This document shows positions 57,991 to 64,000 of a stretch of DNA of 64,000 bases, in pieces. The notes beneath the pieces were generated by a model. The model had not been told where the DNA came from and did no database searches. It saw nothing but the letters and a program-made list of their open reading frames with translations. Position numbers and translations under genes: made by a program. Source of the stretch: Affinundibacterium baiyunense (GTDB lineage: Bacteria > Pseudomonadota > Gammaproteobacteria > Burkholderiales > Burkholderiaceae_D). The DNA lies in assembly GCF_018139645.1 (NCBI RefSeq), contig NZ_JAGSPM010000008.1, positions 1 through 64,000 on the forward strand, given 5' to 3'. Position 1 is the stretch's first letter. Every line of letters begins with the position of its first letter.

Positions 57991-59277
57991 ATGTCTAGTA
58001 ATCACCAAATCCCGTCCTACCTTACCCCACACGCGACGGGTCCATGGAATGTGTATCTGGAACAAATTGATCGTGTTACTCCTTACCTCGGCAGTTTGTC
58101 GCGTTGGGTCGAAACATTGAAACGTCCTAAGCGTATTTTGGTGGTTGACGTACCTATCGAACGTGATGACGGCACGATTGCGCACTTCGAAGGTTATCGT
58201 GTACAACACAATACTTCTCGCGGCCCGGGTAAAGGTGGCGTGCGTTTTCACCAAGATGTGACTTTGTCAGAAGTGATGGCTTTGTCTGCTTGGATGACAA
58301 TTAAGAACTCAGCAGTCAACGTTCCTTACGGTGGTGCAAAAGGCGGTATCCGTGTTGATCCAAAAACTTTGTCACGCGGTGAATTGATGCGTATGACGCG
58401 TCGTTATACATCTGAGATCGGTATCATCATTGGCCCAGATAAAGATATTCCAGCACCAGACGTCAACACCAACGAACAAACGATGGCATGGATGATGGAT
58501 ACTTACTCCATGAACGAAGGCCGTACTGCGACTGGTGTAGTGACTGGTAAACCAATTTCTTTAGGTGGTAGTTTGGGCCGTCGCGAAGCGACAGGTCGAG
58601 GTGTGTTCGTGGTTGGTTGCGAAGCTGCTGCGAAAAAAGGCGTGACGATTGCTGGTGCAAAAATTGCGGTGCAAGGTTTCGGTAACGTCGGTGGTATCGC
58701 AGCACGTTTGTTCGCAGAAGCAGGTTCAAAGGTCGTTGCGGTTCAAGATCATGGCGGTACGATTTTCCACTCAAATGGTTTGGATGTGCCGAAGTTACTC
58801 GATCACGTTGCCGCGAACGGCAGTGTGGCTGGCTTCCCAGGTGCCGAGGCTGTTTTGCCAAACGAAGAATTTTGGAAAGTGCAATGCGATATCTTGATTC
58901 CAGCCGCTTTGGAACAACAAATCACAGAAGCAAATGCGAACCATATTACCGCTAAGATTATTCTCGAAGGCGCGAATGGTCCAACCACGCCAGAAGCGGA
59001 CGACATCTTGCGTGATCGTGGTGTTTTAGTAGTACCTGACGTTATTGCGAATGCTGGCGGTGTAACCGTTTCTTACTTCGAATGGGTACAAGATTTCTCT
59101 AGCTATTTCTGGACTGAAGACGAAATCAACAATCGCTTAACCCGCATCATGAAAGAAGCGTTCCACTCTGTGTGGCATGTAACGGAAGATAAGAACGTTT
59201 CCTTACGTACTGCTGCGTTTATTATTGCTTGTACTCGCGTGTTGCAAGCGCGTGAAGTGCGTGGCTTGTACCCATAA
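57991..59277 (+). CDS. gdhA: Glutamate dehydrogenase (Glu/Leu/Phe/Val family)
   Basis: 428 residues. Interconverts glutamate and 2-oxoglutarate plus ammonia, linking carbon and nitrogen metabolism. [20 protein letters not shown] and [14 protein letters not shown] carry the substrate-binding and catalytic lysines; [20 protein letters not shown] holds the catalytic Asp; [15 protein letters not shown] is the Rossmann nucleotide loop. Length fits the hexameric short form. It could consume glutamate made by the hut route, though the genes are far apart. Confidence 0.95.
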   Translation: MSSNHQIPSYLTPHATGPWNVYLEQIDRVTPYLGSLSRWVETLKRPKRILVVDVPIERDDGTIAHFEGYRVQHNTSRGPGKGGVRFHQDVTLSEVMALSAWMTIKNSAVNVPYGGAKGGIRVDPKTLSRGELMRMTRRYTSEIGIIIGPDKDIPAPDVNTNEQTMAWMMDTYSMNEGRTATGVVTGKPISLGGSLGRREATGRGVFVVGCEAAAKKGVTIAGAKIAVQGFGNVGGIAARLFAEAGSKVVAVQDHGGTIFHSNGLDVPKLLDHVAANGSVAGFPGAEAVLPNEEFWKVQCDILIPAALEQQITEANANHITAKIILEGANGPTTPEADDILRDRGVLVVPDVIANAGGVTVSYFEWVQDFSSYFWTEDEINNRLTRIMKEAFHSVWHVTEDKNVSLRTAAFIIACTRVLQAREVRGLYP

Positions 59278-59293
59278 TTTTCTAAATAGAAAA

Positions 59294-59458
59294 GCCCCTC
59301 GCCCGCAAGCGGGAGAGGGGTTGGGGTGAGGGCGTTTGAAGTAGGTTGGAGATCGATATACAGTCGAAGTGCAGAGTAATTTTCAGTTGAAATAAACTCA
59401 TATGCAGAGTACCGAACCACCCTCATCCCCGGCCCTTCTCCCGCTTGCGGGAGAAGGG
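59294..59458. repeat. REPIN-like element, copy 2 (after gdhA)
   Basis: Left arm GCCCCTCGCCCGCAAGCGGG continuing to 59320, then GTTGGGGTGAGGG; right arm CCCTCATCCCCGGCCCTTCT through 59458. The arms match those at 50485-50644 while the core between differs. Two copies with the same inverted-pair layout in 9 kb indicate a dispersed family. Its position right after gdhA means it may also act as a terminator. Confidence 0.8.
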
Positions 59459-59613
59459 AGACAAGTCTGAAACCTTTGATTTATAGGGCGGACGAAATCC
59501 GCGCCGCCAGACCACTTAACGTCGACGCTGTCCAAGTTTCCCCTGAGGCGTCACGAAAAAATTCTGCAAAGTGTAAAATACCACGGCAAATATTTCCGCC
59601 TAAAAGGAAGACC

Positions 59614-60492
59614 GTGTTTAAGTGTTTATGCATTAGCTTCACTCTGCTGTTCGCTACACAAGTTCATGCCGCCGATACTTTGGCGCGTATCAAAGAACGT
59701 AAAACTATCGTCATCGCGCATCGCGAAGCGAGTATTCCTATCTCTTATTTATCCGAAGACAGCAAGCCCATAGGCTATGCGATGGATATCTGCAGCAAAG
59801 TAGCCGAGCGCATTAAACGTGACTTGAAAATGCCGCAATTAGCGATCAGCTATTTACTCGTGAATCCATCAAATCGTCTATCTGCAATACAAGAAGGACG
59901 TGCTGATTTTGAATGTGGTACAACGGCAAATACGGCTGAACGCCGCAAGCAAGTGGCGTTTTCGATTCCCTACTTTTTTTCAGCAACACGTCTACTGACG
60001 CCCGCCAATTCGCCTATCAAAAATTGGACAGACTTAGCACAGAAGCGTGTGGTCGTGGTGCGCGGTAGTCTTGCATCGAGTTTATTGCGCCAGCAACCAC
60101 AATTAAAATTAAGCGAGTTAACAATCATTGAAGCCAGCACTTCGCGCGCTGCATTTGAAATGTTGCAAGAAGCACAGGCTGATGCAATGGTCAGCGAAGA
60201 AGTCGTGTTAGCCGGATTGCGCGCCAGCGCAGAGGATGTCTCGCAGTGGAAAATTCTTGGCAATAGTATTGGCATCGAAGCGCAGACCATTATGTTAGCC
60301 AAAGACGATCCCGCCTTAAAAGCATTGATCGATAAAGAAATCGCCAGAATGATCAATGAAGGCGAACTTAGCAAACTGTATGAAAAATGGTTTATGCAAG
60401 CCTTGCCAACGACAGGAATAAACTACGCTCTACCGATGAGTTTTCTATTAAGAGATAGTCTGCGCTTTCCGTCGGATAAGGTGCTGAATTAA
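59614..60492 (+). CDS. Periplasmic amino-acid-binding protein (SBP family 3)
   Basis: 292 residues from GTG 59614, with AAAAGGAAG upstream and a signal peptide FKCLCISFTLLFATQVHAAD; a longer in-frame start at 59476 covers a repeat-like sequence. The fold is that of GltI/HisJ-type binding proteins: ERKTIVIAHREASIPISYL, KPIGYAMDICSKVAERIK, FECGTTANTAERRKQVAFS. No transporter membrane genes follow. Its place after gdhA suggests glutamate or aspartate as ligand; this is inference. Confidence 0.87.
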   Translation: MFKCLCISFTLLFATQVHAADTLARIKERKTIVIAHREASIPISYLSEDSKPIGYAMDICSKVAERIKRDLKMPQLAISYLLVNPSNRLSAIQEGRADFECGTTANTAERRKQVAFSIPYFFSATRLLTPANSPIKNWTDLAQKRVVVVRGSLASSLLRQQPQLKLSELTIIEASTSRAAFEMLQEAQADAMVSEEVVLAGLRASAEDVSQWKILGNSIGIEAQTIMLAKDDPALKALIDKEIARMINEGELSKLYEKWFMQALPTTGINYALPMSFLLRDSLRFPSDKVLN

Positions 60493-60588
60493 AATAGGCG
60501 AAATTGCCTAGTTTCAAGAGTTCATATTTCCAATTTGCGCCTACTGTAATGATGATCGAATTAAAATCAAGAATGAAGGAAGCTGTCT

Positions 60589-61419
60589 GTGAAAAAAACT
60601 TTTTCAGTTAAGTTGGTTTTTCTTTGCTTGGTTTTCGTTGGATTTTTATATGCATTATTTTTTTATAGCGTTCACCAACTTCAAAAATCTGGTAACGAAA
60701 GGGTTATTGCGAAACAAAGTGATATTTCCATCGCTAAATTACTGAGAAATCTTCCGTTTTCTAGTTTTCTAGTAAACGAATCTGAATTGGATTTAGTATT
60801 GGCTTATCACACCCTTCATCAAGACGTTTCTGACTATAAGAGCTTGATGTCGAACGGTACAGAAGCCCTGCAGATGTATCGTGAGGTTGAGGAGCGCAGA
60901 CAAGAAAATAATTTAAAGTATGCGAATTACGCCTTGTTGGAAATTTGTAATACCTTGTTTCGAATGCCCTGGAATGATCAATTGAAAGAACTTGCTCAAG
61001 CCTATGCCACAAAATTGAATGCTAGTTTATTGGAGCACACAATCAATCCTGATGATCAAGCTTCTGCGCACGAAAACTTGGCTATTTTCTTTTTTCGAAT
61101 GAACTCGCCGGATCAAGCGAAACTCCATGCTTCAATCGCTGATTCTATCGATGAAAAACAATTCGAGCCAGCAATTGCGAATGGTTTTAATTTCTTACGC
61201 TCTATTAGGACGGCATTGGCACGATGCATTGCTGGTAAAAGCGCGGATATTGAGTTGAGTACAAAACAGAATACAGAGAACTCCCTTGCACTGACGACGG
61301 ATTTTTTTCGCAATCAGCATTATCACTTTTGGGACGTGGCATTGCTTCAAACTGCGATGTTTTCATCAAAAGAAAATTCTTGCAAGAGCGTGATCGAAAA
61401 TTACCAATACCTACTTTAG
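60589..61419 (+). CDS. Hypothetical single-span membrane protein
   Basis: 276 residues, not recognised. An N-terminal transmembrane segment (about 8-28, VKLVFLCLVFVGFLYALFFY) is followed by a helical, TPR-like soluble part with regularly spaced Ala/Leu (NYALLEICNTLF, LAQAYATKLNASLLEH, SAHENLAIFFFRMNSPDQAK). Base composition is more AT-rich than the neighbours, which may mean recent acquisition. AAGGAAGCTGTCT precedes the GTG start. Confidence 0.68.
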   Translation: MKKTFSVKLVFLCLVFVGFLYALFFYSVHQLQKSGNERVIAKQSDISIAKLLRNLPFSSFLVNESELDLVLAYHTLHQDVSDYKSLMSNGTEALQMYREVEERRQENNLKYANYALLEICNTLFRMPWNDQLKELAQAYATKLNASLLEHTINPDDQASAHENLAIFFFRMNSPDQAKLHASIADSIDEKQFEPAIANGFNFLRSIRTALARCIAGKSADIELSTKQNTENSLALTTDFFRNQHYHFWDVALLQTAMFSSKENSCKSVIENYQYLL

Positions 61420-61582
61420 ACAAGGTTAGCTGCTAGTTATATTTTTTTAATGCAAGAAAGGTTTTAAATAACTATTGATTTTTTTAATTGTTATTTATGG
61501 TGCGCCTAAACAGAAGTCCAATGGTATTTGGTAAGACGGTAAAATAAGGTTTTTTAATATAACGACTTCACATATAGCGCTT

Positions 61583-62632
61583 ATGAACGACAGTAAACTT
61601 TCTGAACTCACCATCACCCGCCCAGACGACTGGCACCTACATTTACGTGACGGAGATGCATTAAAAACCGTCTTGCCACATACCGCAGCGCAATTTGCTC
61701 GTGCAATTGTGATGCCAAACTTGAAGCCGCCAGTCACCACCACCGAGTTAGCTGCTGCTTACCGTCAGCGTATTTTGGCAGTTTTGCCGGAAGGAATGTC
61801 GTTTACGCCTTTGATGACTTTGTATTTGACCGATAACACGCCACCAGATGAAATTCGCCGTGCCAAAGATAGCGGATTTGTCCATGCCGTCAAACTCTAT
61901 CCAGCCGGTGCAACGACCAATTCAGATGCGGGTGTGACCGATTTGCGTAAGTGCTATAAAACTTTAGAAGTCATGCAAGAAGTTGGCATGCCGTTCTTGG
62001 TGCACGGCGAAGTCACTAGCCCAGAGATTGATTTGTTTGATCGTGAGGCTGTGTTTATTGATACCGTGATGAAGCCTTTGCGTGCCGATATGCCAGAGCT
62101 TAAAGTGGTGTTTGAACACATCACCACCAGCGACGCTGCCGCCTATGTTGCGGAGGCCAGCGGTCCAATCGCAGCGACGATTACTGCCCATCATTTGCTG
62201 TATAACCGCAATGAGATTTTCAAAGGCGGTATTCGCCCGCACTACTACTGCTTGCCAGTGTTAAAGCGCGAAACCCATCGTCAAGCCTTGGTCAAAGCGG
62301 CGACCTCCGGTAATCCTCGTTTCTTCCTTGGTACGGATTCGGCACCGCATGCAAAAGGTGTGAAAGAGCACGCGTGTGGTTGTGCTGGTTGTTATACCGC
62401 ATTGCATGCGATGGAGTTGTATGCGCAAGCCTTTGATCAAGTCGGGGCTTTGGATAAATTGGAAGGCTTTGCGAGTTTCTTTGGCCCTGACTTCTACCAG
62501 TTACCACGTAACGCTGGCAGCCTCACATTAAAGCGCGAAAGCTGGATGCTACCAAATGAATTGAGTTATCTCGACGGTAGCTTAGTGCCATTAAATGGTG
62601 GCGAGACTATCAACTGGAAAGTCTCTGCGTAA
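61583..62632 (+). CDS. pyrC: Dihydroorotase
   Basis: 349 residues. Cyclises carbamoyl-aspartate to dihydroorotate in pyrimidine synthesis. [11 protein letters not shown] gives metal ligands H18 and H20; [13 protein letters not shown] the carboxylated Lys; LVHGE and VVFEHITT further His ligands; and LGTDSAPH the catalytic Asp. It is the short, class II enzyme typical of E. coli-type PyrC. The DUF3025 gene follows after 6 bases. Confidence 0.96.
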   Translation: MNDSKLSELTITRPDDWHLHLRDGDALKTVLPHTAAQFARAIVMPNLKPPVTTTELAAAYRQRILAVLPEGMSFTPLMTLYLTDNTPPDEIRRAKDSGFVHAVKLYPAGATTNSDAGVTDLRKCYKTLEVMQEVGMPFLVHGEVTSPEIDLFDREAVFIDTVMKPLRADMPELKVVFEHITTSDAAAYVAEASGPIAATITAHHLLYNRNEIFKGGIRPHYYCLPVLKRETHRQALVKAATSGNPRFFLGTDSAPHAKGVKEHACGCAGCYTALHAMELYAQAFDQVGALDKLEGFASFFGPDFYQLPRNAGSLTLKRESWMLPNELSYLDGSLVPLNGGETINWKVSA

Positions 62633-62638
62633 TTGTCG

Positions 62639-63445
62639 ATGACAAAGTTTTACTCCGTCATTGATTGGTCACGACCTTGGTTAGCCTCGATTCTTCCTGC
62701 AGCAGAAACTATTTTGGCGCAGGAAGATTGGCGCGTCGCTTTAAATCAAGCAGCGCGGGCGGCGGGTTTAATCAATCATCGTGATCTGCCTTTGCAGTTT
62801 ATTCCACAAGAAGAATTGCCAGAAGGTGTTGCCTACGAAAGTCACATCAGTGCGGCGGGTAAAGTGCCGACGCGAGAAAACTTGCATGATTTTTTTAATG
62901 CATTGGTGTGGCTAAGCTTCCCCCGTATTAAACGTCAACTCAATGCACTACAAGCTGCGCAAATTGAGACGCTGGGCATTGGCAAATCACGCGGTCCAGC
63001 GCGTGATGCGGCAACGATTTTTGATGAAAATGCAGCACTCTTGGTGCTAGAGAATTCTGAGCGCGGACATCGACTGTTAAGTTGTTTGCGTGAACATCAA
63101 TGGCGACAGGCATTTATCGAACATCGCGATGATTTTGTTAGCGTGGCGCAAGTCTGGAGTTTTGGACATGCCTTGATGGAGAAGTTAGTGCAGCCCTACA
63201 AAGGCATTACAGCGCATGCATGGGTGGTTTGGGTAGATCCTGATTTCTTCGCACAAAGCTACGCGCAACAAGCTCGGCAACTGGATGCACAGGTGAGTGA
63301 GCAATTGCAGTCATATGCCTTGACGACAGCCGATTACGCTCCTTTGCCAGTGCTAGGCGTGCCCGATTGGTGGGCTGGGCAAGATGAGGTTTTCTACGCG
63401 GATGAAAAAGTGTTTCGCGCTAAGCGTGTGCAGGCATCCAGTTAA
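62639..63445 (+). CDS. DUF3025 family protein
   Basis: 268 residues from ATG 62639; TTG 62633, two codons earlier and directly after the pyrC stop, is less likely. Unknown function. Family-like features include YESHISAAGKVPTRENLHDFFNALVW, split here, with LSFPRIKRQLNALQA, a RGPARDAATIFDENAALLV block, and VSVAQVWSFGHALMEKL. No signal peptide or membrane span. It is probably co-transcribed with pyrC, an arrangement I recall from other betaproteobacteria. Confidence 0.85.
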   Translation: MTKFYSVIDWSRPWLASILPAAETILAQEDWRVALNQAARAAGLINHRDLPLQFIPQEELPEGVAYESHISAAGKVPTRENLHDFFNALVWLSFPRIKRQLNALQAAQIETLGIGKSRGPARDAATIFDENAALLVLENSERGHRLLSCLREHQWRQAFIEHRDDFVSVAQVWSFGHALMEKLVQPYKGITAHAWVVWVDPDFFAQSYAQQARQLDAQVSEQLQSYALTTADYAPLPVLGVPDWWAGQDEVFYADEKVFRAKRVQASS

Positions 63446-63485
63446 TAGCTTCGTCCAAAGTAGTCTTACGAATTGTTTTAGCAAA

Positions 63486-63526
63486 GCAAAAAAAAGCGAA
63501 CCGGAGATTTACTCCAAGTTCGCTTT
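63486..63526. terminator. Bidirectional terminator between DUF3025 and YdcH genes
   Basis: Stem AAAGCGAAC / GTTCGCTTT (63493-63501 and 63518-63526) with an inner GGAG..CTCC pairing. The A run before it becomes a T tract on the - strand, so it is strongest for the YdcH gene. Confidence 0.75.
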
Positions 63527-63537
63527 AAACTTGCCTT

Positions 63538-63564
63538 ACTAAAACTAAAACTAAAACTAAAACT
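63538..63564. repeat. Hexanucleotide tandem repeat (ACTAAA)4
   Basis: Four perfect copies of ACTAAA plus ACT in the gap between the convergent DUF3025 and YdcH genes. No role is evident. Confidence 0.9.
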
Positions 63565-63646
63565 CAATAAATCAATGCATCAAATACATTCAGCGTAGAG
63601 CTTGCACACTAACTGTATGCAAGCTGGAATGGCCGTATTTTATAAA

Positions 63647-63892
63647 TTAAGCAGGATGCGCTTGCAACAATTGGAATAACTGATCTTTCAGTTGAATGCG
63701 TACTTTTTTCAATGTTTCTAAAGCCGCATCGCCTAAGTGATCGACACCATTTTCTGCGCGATTGATCGCCTTGTCGGTATCTGTGTATTCGTCAAACAGC
63801 TTTGCAAAATGTGCATTGGCTAATTTGAGTGTATGAATCGTGTCCTTGAATTCTGGAAATTCGAGTGCCAATGGATGATGTTCAACTTGCAT
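63647..63892 (-). CDS. YdcH family small protein (DUF465)
   Basis: 81 residues. VEHHPLALEFPEFKDTIHTLKL, split across the conserved N-terminal region, and HFAKLFDEYTDTDKAINRAE match the DUF465/YdcH family, as does the helical C terminus LKKVRIQLKDQLFQLL. Function is unknown; these are short alpha-helical hairpins. GGAGCG precedes the ATG. The 108 bases from 63893 to the window end are its upstream region. Confidence 0.88.
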   Translation of the reverse strand: MQVEHHPLALEFPEFKDTIHTLKLANAHFAKLFDEYTDTDKAINRAENGVDHLGDAALETLKKVRIQLKDQLFQLLQAHPA

Positions 63893-64000
63893 GGGAAACG
63901 CTCCTTTAATAAGTAACTACCAAGTGATGATAGAGCGAATCCCAAAACAAGAACTGATGTAGATCAAGTCCAACCTATTTTTTGCCGTGGTGCAACCAAG

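Noticed and set aside
63538..63564. Possible CRISPR or satellite array
   Set aside because: Only a 6-bp unit repeated four times, without spacers; a simple microsatellite.

Overview
The window looks like chromosomal DNA of a betaproteobacterium of the order Burkholderiales, most likely family Oxalobacteraceae and perhaps Undibacterium-like. This rests on the order tuf - tRNA-Trp - secE - nusG - rplKAJL - rpoBC, on the birA - coaX - SPOR-protein block, on close protein similarity recognised by eye, and on a moderate, AT-leaning codon usage. No phage, plasmid, insertion sequence or CRISPR array was seen.

Layout. (1) 1-12.7 kb: end of tuf, tRNA-Trp, and the transcription/translation operon secE, nusG, rplK, rplA, rplJ, rplL, rpoB, rpoC, with an L10-type leader and a strong terminator after rpoC. 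(2) 12.8-19.6 kb: birA, coaX, a SPOR membrane protein, the last two steps of five-step histidine degradation (hutG, hutF) and a secreted DUF885 metallopeptidase whose 5' end carries a tandem repeat. (3) 19.6-26.3 kb: small accessory genes: a DUF882 murein endopeptidase, a PhyH dioxygenase, a MipA/OmpV porin-like protein, a two-gene R-body-type locus (rebB plus partner), and lysA divergent from an Lrp/AsnC regulator. (4) 26.3-34.3 kb: a self-contained export module: adaptor, ATPase, two MacB-type permeases, a sigma-54 response regulator and its sensor kinase, preceded by a -24/-12 promoter and a paired inverted enhancer. (5) 34.4-46.1 kb: cobalamin adenosyltransferase, DUF5946, PssA, a Tat-exported dienelactone hydrolase, a VOC protein, a TonB receptor plus two-domain phytase operon with a candidate Pho box, a degenerate GGDEF protein and an AraC regulator. 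(6) 46.2-51.4 kb: the sulfate/thiosulfate uptake operon, damaged at two places: a one-base frameshift in the binding-protein gene and a deletion fusing the start of cysA to the end of cysB. It also holds a degenerate EAL gene and a REPIN-like repeat. (7) 51.4-64 kb: dxs-ispA-xseB, a DUF1631 protein, gdhA, a second REPIN-like repeat, an amino-acid-binding protein, pyrC, a DUF3025 protein and a YdcH-like small protein.

The items most worth a second look are the sulfate operon decay, the minimal reb locus, the sigma-54-controlled transporter with its matching enhancer, the phosphate-linked phytase operon, and the 12-bp repeat expansion in front of the DUF885 signal peptide. Starts were moved from the longest possible reading frame wherever a ribosome-binding site, signal peptide or family length argued for it.
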